Shown here: positions 1 through 7,676 of the stretch, piece by piece
Numbering within the stretch: position 1 is the stretch's first letter
How the letters are laid out: every line of letters starts with the position of its first letter
From: Irpex lacteus
Lineage: Eukaryota; Basidiomycota; Agaricomycetes; Polyporales; Irpicaceae
DNA length: 16,108 nucleotides
Direction of reading: 5' to 3'
Assembly (NCBI GenBank): GCA_001986395.2
Contig: MQVO02000186.1
Location: 1 to 16,108, forward strand
Position numbers and translations under genes: made by a program
Notes under the pieces: model-generated
Database searches by the model: none
What the model was told of the DNA's origin: nothing
Seen by the model: only the letters and a program-made list of their open reading frames with translations

Positions 1-1899
1 GTAAAGTGAGCCTGGTAGTCGCTATCTTTTAATGACCGTTTGTAACAACGTATCAGTCTTCAGAATGTCGCACCGAAAATTTAACGGGTCTTAAATAATC
101 AACCGATATCGTGTTGCTTTAGAATAGTCAAATAATTCTATTCTAAATCTAGGTAGTAGAACATTCAGGAAACCTGAAATTAAATAGTGTTTCATTATTT
201 ATAGGATACTGAAGAGATAATGCTGACATGAGTAACGTAAAAAGAAGTTATAATACTTCTCGCCGAATACGAAAGGGTTATAAGGAAAGGTTAAACCTCC
301 TTATGTTAATGCGGCCTCTAAGGTTCAAAACCAATGTTTTGACTGATGAGTTTAAAACCTAAAGTTCTTTTTGAACCGGGAAAATAAAGTTTTTTTTTAA
401 ATTAAATAGTAATCTTTACTGCCCCTGCCTTAAGCCACTGGCTTTGGGCAAGGGGAACAATTATTATTTTATTTTTAATTTTAATCTACCGTACCCTAAA
501 CCGACACAGGTTCGTAGGTAGAGTATACCAAGGCGTAGAGCTAAAAGTTGTTAAGGAACTCGGCAAGTTCTCCTCTAAAGTTAGACGATAAGAGGAACCT
601 ATTACCCTTTTTTTTTAATTCTTAAAAAGGATATAGGTGGCACAAAATCGGAGGCCCCGACTGTTTACTAAAAACACAATTCAGAGCAATGATTAATATC
701 ATAGTATTCTGGATGAAACTTGCCCAATGCCAAATAAATAAGAGAGGTGATAGGATAACTATTACTAATCAAATCAATGGTTAATAGCGGTCTTAACTAT
801 GAGGATCCTAAGGTAGCAAAATAAATTGGCCATTAAATGTGGTCCGGTATCAATAGTTTAACGATGGTCTCACTGTCTCTACAACTTGCTCAGTGAAATT
901 GAATTACCCGTGCAGATGCGGGTTACCTCCAGGTGGACGGAAGACCCTATGCAGCTTTACTGTAGTTAGTCATCATGTTAATCAAACCTTAGTATGAAGT
1001 GATTAGGGATGTCGATAGACGAAAGGTGAGATACCTTAAGACTTTGGTTTCAGATTAAATTTACCTCTTATTTAATAGATAGAGAGATAGTTGACTAATG
1101 GGCAGTTTGACTGGGGCGGTCGCTTTTGAAAGAGTATCAAAATGCATCCATAGTTTTAATTAAAAAAAATATAAGACGCTTATATACAGACATATAAAAT
1201 CAATTTGTTATTAAAATTGATGATTATTTATTATTTATATTAAAAATTTTTAAGGTATAGCTAGATTTTTGAAAGGAGATCAATCAACCAGTGATAAAGG
1301 TTGTAATGGCGTAATGGCTAGAGCATGCTTAACTGATAGACTTAGAAGTCGGACAGATACGTAAGTAGGGCATAGTGACCCCTCGCTATATTATGGAATA
1401 GACGGGGATCAATCGATAAAAGTTACGCTAGGGATAACAGGCTGATAGCTGGTGAGAGTACACATTGTCCCAGCTGTTTGGCACCTCGATGTCGACTCAA
1501 CCTATCCTCCGGGGGCAAAAGCTCGGAAGGGTTCGGCTGTTCGCCGATTAAAAGGTTACGCGAGTTGGGTTTAATACGACGTGAGTCAGTATGGTCCCTA
1601 TCTTCTGGAGGGATAAATAGTAAAAAGGGAGAGACCTTCTAGTACGAAAGGATCAATAGGCTGTGTTTCTATAGTGTACCAATTGTTGAAATAATTGCAT
1701 AAAAAATTAAAAATGCATAGTTGGGTAGCCACAAACATATTAGATAAGTGCTGAAGGAATAAATGCACGAAACTATCCCCTAGATACTATCATTAAAATA
1801 TCTTTAGTATATTTTTAATTTTTTTAAGAAATAGAACATTTCTTGATAGGATGTAAATGTAAGTACTGTAAAGTATTAAGTTTAACATTACTAATTTAT
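1..1899 (+). rRNA. rnl: Mitochondrial large-subunit rRNA, 3' two thirds (5' end outside window)
   Basis: This is the catalytic half of the mitochondrial ribosome's large-subunit RNA. Universally conserved blocks appear in order: ACCGTACCCTAAACCGACAC-like sequence near 487, GGATCCTAAGGTAGCAAAAT near 803 (helix 69 area), GGAAGACCCTATGCAGCTTT near 939, CTGGGGCGGTCGC near 1112, TAGGGATAACAGGCTGATAG near 1430, GGCACCTCGATGTCGACTC near 1480, GGTTCGGCTGTTCGCCGATT near 1531 and the sarcin-ricin loop AGTACGAAAGGATC near 1640. The blocks run without intron interruption in this window, including the sites corresponding to I-CeuI (near 800) and I-SceI (near 1430) targets in other organisms. The 3' end is estimated where conservation fades into AT-rich sequence and may be off by tens of bases. 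Variable AT-rich expansions (about 1160-1260 and 1800-1850) and a GC hairpin near 421 are inserted between conserved blocks. Confidence 0.97.
421..455 (+). repeat. GC-rich hairpin inside a variable region of rnl
   Basis: GCCCCTGCC pairs with GGGCAAGGGG, and the interior AAGCC...GGCTT pairs again. It stands out as a GC island flanked by T- and A-rich tracts between two conserved rRNA blocks, so it is probably an expansion-segment insertion tolerated in the ribosome. Confidence 0.6.
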
Positions 1900-2170
1900 T
1901 AAATAGACTATATGCTCAATTATTGTCAATAAAAAAATCTTTCAGCCCAGCCACTTTCTGGTAGAGTGGCTTATTCTTTTGTTTTATAAAAAAAAGGGAG
2001 TTAGTAATAAATTTTATTTTAATTTAAAGTTAAGATATTAAAAAGGGAACAGATGATTCTTATATAATAGTTTAAACTAAATCATAAATTAAATCTTAAT
2101 TTCATATTTTCAATATAATTGTAATCCTATTGCTTTATTGTCATTGCTGGATCTATAGTTTAATCATCCA

Positions 2171-2285
2171 CCCAAAAAAACTAATTATTTCTAATTCCAT
2201 TCCAAAAAACTAGGCTCTAATTAAAATTTAATTTAATTAAATTTTAATAATCGCGGATGAAAGAATTATAACTAGTTTTTTGGGG
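2171..2285. repeat. Composite palindromic element (one copy nested against another, with internal insertion)
   Basis: A left arm of the short variant (CCCAAAAAAACTAATTATTT, then CTAATTCC) runs directly into a second copy in the opposite orientation (CCAAAAAACTAGG ... AATTATAACTAGTTTTTTGG). The second copy is split by about 50 bp that carries another palindrome (2216-2250). The structure implies successive insertion or recombination events. Confidence 0.75.
2216..2250. repeat. 35-bp AT palindrome, copy 1 of 2
   Basis: The core AATTAAAATTTAATTTAATT continues into AAATTTTAATAA. It is identical over 35 bp to 10651-10685. This copy sits inside the composite palindromic element at 2171-2285. Confidence 0.8.
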
Positions 2286-2588
2286 AAGAATACATAAAAT
2301 TAAATAAAATTATAAAATAAAAATAATTAAATAAATATATTTTAATTTAAGTTATATCTAAATAAAAAAAGTATTTAATTATATAAGAGAGTATAAATTT
2401 TACTAAAATAATTTATTAAAAAAAATAAAGATATAAAAACATAAATAATTATTAATATATACAATCTCTCTTCTTACTAACTATAATTCTCTCTACCCTT
2501 TTTTTAATTAAATAAAAAAGGAGAAAACTATAATAATTTATTAAAAATAGAAGAAAACTAGGTAATTTAGATTCTAGTTTTAAAATAA

Positions 2589-2637
2589 CCCCACAAAAAC
2601 TAGTTAGAATTAATTATAATTCCTAGTTTTTTGGGGG
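2589..2637 (+). repeat. Dispersed palindromic element, full copy
   Basis: Arms CCCCACAAAAACTAG and CTAGTTTTTTGGGGG surround TTAGAATTAATTATAATTC. The TTC precedes the right-hand CTAG, which I call the forward orientation. Confidence 0.85.
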
Positions 2638-2965
2638 ATCTGTGAAGATTATTATTATATATTGGATATTAAGATTAAAAAAGGTTTATTAATATCTATT
2701 AACGATAGTAAAATAGCTATAAATGATAGTAAAATATAAGAGAGTATAACTTAAACCAAGTCTCTCATTTTCATTATATTTTGAAGTAAGGAAAGAGTAA
2801 TAAGATTTCAGCAAGTAATAAGATATATCCAAGTTTAAGATCTATGAAAGTTTAATAGGAGACTAGTAAGACTTAAAGGTGTGGGTGGAAAGGGATAGTT
2901 CCATCGATAAAGAGGAAGGCATGTGTAATAAACAAGGAATGAATATTATAAATCCAAACAATCCA

Positions 2966-3020
2966 CCAAAAAACTAGTTATAATTAATTCTACCGCGATA
3001 GCGACCCTAGTTTTTTGGGG
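2966..3020 (+). repeat. Dispersed palindromic element, full copy with GC-rich centre
   Basis: Arms CCAAAAAACTAG and CTAGTTTTTTGGGG are intact. The right half of the inner palindrome is replaced by CCGCGATAGCGAC, itself able to form a small hairpin (CGCgataGCG). Confidence 0.8.
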
Positions 3021-3146
3021 TATGATAATAAAACTGTTCAACAAAAAGACATTAATTGATCGAAACGCAGTTTAGGGAAGGATGCTCTAACTCATAGAAA
3101 GAAAAGAGTAGGGGTGGAATCTTAATAATAAGATAGTGTCCATACA

Positions 3147-3218
3147 TGCGGTATAGTGTAAAGGTTGGCACAATAGCCTCATGAGCTGTTAGAGCAGGTT
3201 CAATTCCTGATGCCGCAA
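3147..3218 (+). tRNA. trnM(cau): tRNA-Met (anticodon CAU)
   Basis: The acceptor stem TGCGGTA pairs with TGCCGCA (7 bp with one G-U). The D arm contains AAAGGTTGG. The anticodon stem ATAGC/GCTGT closes the loop CTCATGA with CAT at positions 34-36. The T arm CAGG-TTCAATT-CCTG is 4 bp. Boundaries may shift by one base because the T stem is short. CAU could also be an Ile tRNA with modified C; I favour Met. Confidence 0.85.
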
Positions 3219-3238
3219 TAGAAATAAAATAAAGACCG

Positions 3239-3309
3239 GGTCTTTTTGTATAAAGGCAGTACAGCTACCCTTCACGTAGCAAGTATCAGTTCGATTCTGA
3301 TAAAGACTA
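3239..3309 (+). tRNA. trnE(uuc): tRNA-Glu (anticodon UUC)
   Basis: The acceptor GGTCTTT pairs with AAAGACT (one G-U). The D stem is GTA/TAC, the anticodon stem GCTAC/GTAGC is perfect, and the T arm ATCAG-TTCGATT-CTGAT is perfect. The anticodon loop reads CCTTCAC, which places TTC at 34-36 but leaves C instead of the near-universal U at position 33. This oddity tempers the identity call. It lies 20 bases after trnM and probably shares its transcript. Confidence 0.75.
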
Positions 3310-3588
3310 TATTCTTAATTTCTTTATGCCTTTTTATTTTTATAATAATAAAAAAAAGGAGAAAAAGAATAAAGGAAAGTTAGATTTAACTTTCTTTTCC
3401 AGAGCTAACGTTGCACTGCCCTCTATAAATAAAAAAAGGGGGGCATGTATTATTTTCTTATAAATTTTTATAAGTAATAATATATTTTGGTCTTTTTCTT
3501 TTTAATAATTTAATTTAATTTAATTTAATTTAATTAAAAAAAAAGGGAAGAAATAAAATCAAAAAAAGAATATATATTTAATAAATTT

Positions 3589-3710
3589 GCCCACCCCTCC
3601 TTGCCGCCCACGCCAGCCCAGCCCACCCCAGCCCACTTTGTGGATTGTGGATTGTGGATTGTGGAATGTGGGGCCCTTATAAATCAAGTGGGGCCCACAG
3701 GGTGGGGGGA
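3589..3710. repeat. GC-rich cluster with GGGGCCC motifs
   Basis: It is pyrimidine/C-rich on the left (CCACCCCTCC, GCCCAGCCCACCCCAGCCC) and G-rich on the right (GTGGGGCCC twice, GGGTGGGGGG), so the halves can pair. The 17 bases AAATCAAGTGGGGCCCA recur at 12095-12111. It is strikingly unlike the surrounding AT-rich sequence. Confidence 0.7.
3639..3671 (+). repeat. Tandem heptamer repeat TGTGGAT
   Basis: Three exact TGTGGAT units are followed by TGTGGAA and a partial TGTGG, lying inside the GC-rich cluster. Confidence 0.85.
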
Positions 3711-3993
3711 TAGCTATATTATTATATATATTTTATTTTATCATAATCTTTCACTGTCTATTTTATACTCAGAATAGTATTTATACTATATAACACCTTA
3801 GGTTTAGCAGTGGTTTTTTAGTTTTACTAAATAATATTTTTCAGCAGTACATCCTCTATCCTCCCCCCTCTATCCTTTTTTATATAAAAAAAAGGGGAGG
3901 AGGGAGGGTGAAACAAAACTGTACTTTAATACTTTATGTTTAATAAATTATAAAGTATGAGCTGAGAGTATAAATTTATTACTTTAATCCAAT

Positions 3994-4035
3994 CCCAAAA
4001 AAACTAATTATTTCTAATTCCTAGTTTTTTTGGGG
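3994..4035 (+). repeat. Dispersed palindromic element, short variant
   Basis: Arms CCCAAAAAAACTA and CTAGTTTTTTTGGGG are separated by ATTATTTCTAATTC. Relative to the full form, the left half of the inner palindrome has lost about six bases. It lies about 190 bases upstream of the cox2-like start. Confidence 0.85.
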
Positions 4036-4225
4036 TTATATTTTTTTATAATTTATTTTTTATTTCTAATACTTACCCTCTTTATTTTTATTACATAAGA
4101 AGAAAATAAATAATCTTATTTTCTTATCTATAAACAAAGGACAAAAACTAAAAAAATAATTTAATCTTAATATAAATTGGTATTAGTAATATATTACCTA
4201 AGGTATACACAAATTTTAAATAAAA

Positions 4226-5056
4226 ATGATTTTTAATTTTTTTTTTTTAAATACTATATTTAATGATGCTCCACATCCTTGGCAAATAGGTTTCCAAGAT
4301 AGTGCAGCTCCAGGATTCACTGGGATTGTTGAATTACACAACACAATCTTTTTTTACCTTGTTGTAATTTCAGTAGGAGTTTTCTGGGTATTAACTTCAA
4401 TTATTTATTACTATAATAGTAGTAAAAGTGCAATTGTACATAAATACTTAAATCACGGTACATTAATTGAATTAATCTGGACAATCACACCAGCTTTTAT
4501 CTTAATTGCTATTGCTTTCCCTTCATTCAGATTATTATATTTATTAGATGAAGTTATCTCACCTACAATAACAATTAAAGTTGTAGGACATCAATGGTAT
4601 TGGTCATACGAATACAGTGATTATGTAAATGATAGTGGTGATTCTATAGAATTTGATTCATATATGATTCCAGAATCAGATTTAGAATTAGGTTTGAATG
4701 TTTTAGAGTTACATTATTGTTCTTTACCTGCTTTCTTCTATTCTATAAAAGCTTTACCTAAGAAAGCTTATCTTGCAAGTAAAGAGGGGTTAGGCATTTT
4801 CAAGATAAATAAAGTTAATAGTTTAAATAACAATTTACCTCAAGATAGCCCTATGCAATCTGATTATTTGTACAATTATTCAAATCCAAGTACAAGTTCA
4901 ATTCAGGGCATAAAATCTATACCTTCATCAGAATATAGTATAGCTTCTTCTAGTAATAGTACTAACTCTACCACAGTCACTGATTTTTTTACAAGCTCAG
5001 ATAGTGGTAGCTCCATTAGTAACTATTCTCTATTAAGCAATAACAGCAGTTTTTAG
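4226..5056 (+). CDS. cox2: cox2 5' portion fused to an unrelated Ser/Asn-rich tail
   Basis: Residues 1-156 (to 4693) match cytochrome c oxidase subunit II, the inner-membrane subunit that accepts electrons from cytochrome c. They include the N-terminal NDAPHPWQIGFQDSAAP block, two transmembrane helices (about residues 40-62 and 83-106), LIWTITPAFILIAIAFPSF, GHQWYWSYEYSDY and IEFDSYMIPESDLELG. The normal sequence after this point, with the CuA ligands (two Cys, two His, Met), is absent here and was not found elsewhere in the window. The remaining 120 residues start LNVLELHYCSLPAFF and become very rich in Ser, Asn and Thr. Either 4693/4694 is a group I intron 5' splice site with an in-frame, decayed intron ORF (the exon would end in U, as such introns require), or this is a truncated, chimeric duplicate. 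As it stands it cannot encode a working COX2. Confidence 0.85.
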   Translation: MIFNFFFLNTIFNDAPHPWQIGFQDSAAPGFTGIVELHNTIFFYLVVISVGVFWVLTSIIYYYNSSKSAIVHKYLNHGTLIELIWTITPAFILIAIAFPSFRLLYLLDEVISPTITIKVVGHQWYWSYEYSDYVNDSGDSIEFDSYMIPESDLELGLNVLELHYCSLPAFFYSIKALPKKAYLASKEGLGIFKINKVNSLNNNLPQDSPMQSDYLYNYSNPSTSSIQGIKSIPSSEYSIASSSNSTNSTTVTDFFTSSDSGSSISNYSLLSNNSSF

Positions 5057-5500
5057 AGTTCGGAGTTGGAGAAATGATTCCCACAAGATTAATCAGGGGA
5101 ATATTGGAACATAACTATTATTTAGACCTACTACAACTAAACCCAGAGTACCTTGCTTTTCTTCCTTATTACTATACTCTGTAATATTTTAATTTTATAC
5201 CCCCTTTGTTTTATTATCTATAAAATAAAAATTTTTATTTTATTTTCTTTTGATAAAGGGTGGAGACAAATTAATTAATAGTTAAAACTATAGGATTCGT
5301 TTAATTAAATATATAAAACCCCATGAATAATTTATTTTTAATAAGGGCAGCTGCCAGCCAGATAATTAATTTTATTATAAATTTATTACTGGACTTGATT
5401 ACTAATTAGGGATACCAGACTCTGAGTCAGGAGGCTTAAAATTAAATAGCTAAATTATTTATGGTAAAAAGGAATACCATGGTTCATTTAACTGAAATAG
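5057..5500. other. Spacer or possible intron remnant after the cox2-like ORF
   Basis: No reading frame was recognised. It contains perfect small palindromes (GGCAGCTGCC near 5344, GACTCTGAGTC near 5419) and a hairpin ATGGTA...TACCAT near 5461-5480, so parts could be structured RNA. I could not identify group I core elements with confidence. Confidence 0.4.
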
Positions 5501-5700
5501 TTTAAGCTTATTGGTTCATTACCCTTAATGGCATTTCCATTTCTTACAGGGTTCTACTTCAAAGATCTAATCCTAGAGGAAGCACTCGAAAAAATATTAA
5601 ATCTCAGGACACACTGCTTATTGGCTTGGTACTATTTCTGCAGTATTCACTTCTGTTACAATAAATAGAGATACACCCATTGTAAAACCCTTTTGCACAA
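5501..5700 (+). pseudogene. nad5: nad5 internal fragment, frameshifted
   Basis: The first frame (from 5501) gives FKLIGSLPLMAFPFLTGFYF followed by KDLILEEA. A second frame (from 5604) gives SGHTAYWLGTISAVFTSV. Both are adjacent parts of the conserved core of NADH dehydrogenase subunit 5, a proton-pumping membrane subunit of complex I. The frames differ by one base, a TAG precedes the first, and neither end of the gene is present. The fragment ends at 5700 and the dispersed palindrome begins at 5702, so the break coincides with the element. This is a displaced, non-functional copy. Confidence 0.85.
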
Positions 5701-5701
5701 T

Positions 5702-5746
5702 CCCCAAAAAAACTAATTATTTCTACTCTTGCCCTAGTTTTTTGGG
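5702..5746 (+). repeat. Dispersed palindromic element, short variant
   Basis: Arms CCCCAAAAAAACTA and CCTAGTTTTTTGGG surround ATTATTTCTACTCTTG. It abuts the end of the nad5 fragment. Confidence 0.8.
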
Positions 5747-6054
5747 ATTATGCTATAAAGGATAGGGTTTTATGTGTAGTATAAATATTATCTTTGTAAT
5801 TAATTAGAGGACTAAATTAAATAAAGAGGGAAAATTTTATACACTATTAAAAGTTTAATAGAAGGAATAAAGGAAGAACTCTATAAATTAGATAAAAATA
5901 AGTCTTATTTCTAGTAAGAGGTCAAACCAATGATCAATTAAGTTTTATATAAAATCTTTTGAATAGCCTTCGTGTGGACATCCCTGCGAATCTCAGAAAG
6001 TCATTACTTGGAAAGAAAGAAAGTATAAATAAATTAAATGATTACTGAATTTAG
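5747..6054. other. Spacer, possibly with decayed group II intron sequence
   Basis: No coding frame is seen. The stretch near 5965-6010 (GTGGACATCCCTGCGAATCT and following) is less AT-rich. It precedes a group II intron-type reverse-transcriptase start, so it could be remains of the intron's RNA domains; this is inference from position only. Confidence 0.35.
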
Positions 6055-6207
6055 CATAAAATCTATAATGTTAGAAAAGTGATAGAGAATAAAGGAGGTA
6101 AAACTGCTGGTGTAGATAAAGTAGTTAAAGTAGACATGAAAACAATTGAACAATATTTACTAAGGAATAAGATAACAAAAGGAGAAGCAGAAAGAGATAA
6201 AGAATAA
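6055..6207 (+). pseudogene. Group II intron reverse transcriptase, N-terminal remnant
   Basis: The open frame after a TAG reads KIYNVRKVIENKGGKTAGVD followed by KVVKVDMKTIEQYL and ends at TAA 6205-6207. The block N-K-G-x-K-T-x-G-V-D is typical of the beginning of group II intron-encoded reverse transcriptases (maturases), just before the RT domain. The rest of the protein (palm, YADD box, maturase domain) is absent here. It is a stub about 50 codons long without a start codon. It is the only group II-type signal in the window. Confidence 0.65.
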
Positions 6208-6269
6208 TTTTATTTGGGTTCCCCTATTTTTAATAAAAGTTTTCCTTCTGGAAGAAACTTAAAAACTTA

Positions 6270-6854
6270 GATAAGGATAATCCGGTAAAAATAGTTGATA
6301 ACTTTTTTAAAAAGTACCCTTCACCTGAGTATGCTAAGGAAAACATAGATTTAAATCTGAATCAATCTATATTCAAATTTAATATGCCTGATTTTAAACT
6401 AACCCTTGCTGAGTTTGAAATCTTAAAAAGTATTCTACCCTCAAAGTATGAATTACCTATCAAATTACCTTTAACTCAATTATTTGGTGGGCACAGTGGA
6501 GTAAATTCTTTATTAAAGTCTAGAGCGGGTGTTTACAAATTTACTCACAAGATTAATGGAAATGTTTATAGGGGGGGTACAATTCCTATTAAGGCAGGTT
6601 TTGTCATTTGGTCTGTTAATAATCAACATATCATTCGAACAATTCTTCTACCTCTTTTTGATAAGTATCCTCCTCTTACTACTCGAGTCACTCTTCAACT
6701 GCAATTTCTGATTTCCGCAATAAATGGTATGAGTATTAAGGATTATTTTCGCATACGAAGTTCTAAGTATAATAATCAATCTTCTATTATACCAATTTCT
6801 GCTTGCATTCCTTCTTATTTTCCCATATGGCTGCCTCCCCCTAACGAAGTTTAG
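6270..6854 (+). pseudogene. Chimeric homing endonuclease remnant (GIY-YIG start joined to LAGLIDADG middle)
   Basis: The frame is open from 6270 and has an ATG at 6384. The upstream part ends in RAGVYKFTHKINGNVYRGG, which resembles the start of a GIY-YIG nuclease domain (GVY ... YxG); the catalytic Arg and Glu that should follow are missing. After about residue 66 of the ATG-started frame the sequence switches to a LAGLIDADG-type segment: FVIWSVNNQHIIRTILLPLF, then DKYPPLTTR, ending with IPSYFPIWL. That is the stretch that normally sits just before the second LAGLIDADG motif of a double-motif enzyme. The frame stops at TAG before that motif. Neither half retains an active site. It is best explained by recombination between two intron-borne nuclease genes. 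Confidence 0.65.
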
Positions 6855-6926
6855 CAAACAAAGTAGTACCGTAACAATAAACTTTACTTTATTCCTTTTT
6901 GTCCTCATTTTTAACAAGATAACACA

Positions 6927-7566
6927 CTAAAATATACCTTTGTATAGACCACCTCTCTTCATAATATTGTGAAGACTCCCGGCTGATGCTTTATACTCTG
7001 GATTTAACTCCCGAAGATAAAGAGCCACAGCATTAAGAGTTGGTAATACTTTCCCTTCCTTAGTTACAGTATCAATGAGCTCTGTAGATTTTGAAAGCTT
7101 TTCACGAACAATTTCTTTATATGGAAGGAAATTTCTGGACGTTTTTTCCATTATTTGGTCTCTAACTCCTTCTATAAGGTCCGTCAACGCTTCTTAACTT
7201 AACAAATTATCATTATATTCTTTATCCCTTAAGAGCTCATCTTAAATAAAGAACCTATTTAAATATAATTCTTTCAGAACAAACCTCCGCTTCATCCCCA
7301 TTGTTTCGGCTAAAAGAGTACAACTCTTGGCTTTAAAGATTAATTCTTTTTTTTATATCATACATATAAGTAATCTTTCGTGATTTTTCAAAAACAGTTG
7401 CCATTAACTCTATCTGTATTTTATTTCCTGCAGTGAAACCAGCTACTTTTAATTTGTTATACCCAGAGCTTAACTCATCAGTGGGAGAGCTAGAACGGAT
7501 CTTACCTAAAAGTCAAGTTAAAGGGGTAACTTGCGCAGGGGTTGAAGTAGATATATTGAATTTATC
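6927..7566 (-). pseudogene. Intron-type endonuclease C-terminal region with NUMOD-like repeats, broken by stops
   Basis: Read on the minus strand, a frame from 7566 gives STPAQVTPLTWLLGKIRSSS (one TGA read as Trp) and continues to KITYMYDIKK. One frameshift near 7345 leads to IFKAKSCTLLAETMGMKRRF and VLKELYLNRFF. Two in-frame TAA codons follow (7242-7244 and 7194-7196, both plausible CAA-to-TAA changes). After them comes an open stretch ending STELIDTVTKEGKVLP ... SLHNIMKRGGLYKGIF at the stop at 6927. The pattern 'xxYDxxxxLxxxxxSxxxLAxxxG ... LYxxxF', present twice, resembles the NUMOD DNA-binding repeats at the C-terminus of GIY-YIG/HNH homing endonucleases. The nuclease domain is not visible. 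Only 7187 downward is uninterrupted, without an ATG at its start. Confidence 0.55.
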
Positions 7567-7663
7567 CTAATTTAAAAAGGAGATTAGAAATTTAGTTTTA
7601 GTTTTGGAGCAAGAGTAAAATGTCCAAAATTAAAAGTAGAGAAGATTTGAATAAATTGAGGAT

Positions 7664-7676
7664 CTAGTTTTTTTGG
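7664..7676 (+). repeat. Half copy of the dispersed palindrome (right arm)
   Basis: Only CTAGTTTTTTTGG is present. It is fused to the 22-base string TTGAATAAATTGAGGATCTA, which also occurs at the 3' end of the polymerase fragment near 8225. The left arm is missing, so this is a recombination junction. Confidence 0.65.

Larger units (their letters stand above)
1900..3146. other. AT-rich intergenic spacer between rnl and trnM
   Basis: No credible coding frame is visible. The spacer contains three copies of the dispersed palindrome (2171-2285, 2589-2637, 2966-3020), poly-T/poly-A hairpins (for example near 2495-2520), and the recurring string ATAAGAGAGTATAA near 2380 and 2735. The segment near 2880-2950 and 3060-3120 is less AT-biased than its surroundings, but I cannot assign it. 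Confidence 0.6.
3310..3993. other. Spacer with GC cluster, tandem repeats and poly-T/poly-A hairpins
   Basis: No gene is visible. Contents: repeated TTTAA-type units near 3505-3537, a GC-rich island at 3589-3710, and a long hairpin near 3871-3907 in which C- and T-rich sequence faces A- and G-rich sequence. The rest is AT-rich sequence without clear structure. Confidence 0.6.

Noticed and set aside
2870..2960. Possible RNase P RNA (rnpB) or group II domain V
   Set aside because: Some G-rich, GAGGAAGG-like text is present, but I could not pair the P4 or domain V core.
5057..5300. Second exon of cox2
   Set aside because: No frame here or elsewhere in the window gives the CuA-domain residues expected after LELG.
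6529..6711. 60-codon plus-strand ORF inside the chimeric endonuclease
   Set aside because: It overlaps the more meaningful frame 6384-6854 and its hydrophobic Leu/Ile-rich translation is typical of an out-of-frame shadow in AT-rich DNA.
6648..6917. 89-codon minus-strand ORF
   Set aside because: Mostly antisense to the LAGLIDADG-like segment; no recognisable motif.
7374..7567. Plus-strand open frame (protein-like, ending GVEVDILNLS)
   Set aside because: The minus strand over the same bases continues into the NUMOD-like domain and fits better; the plus frame has no start codon or known motif.
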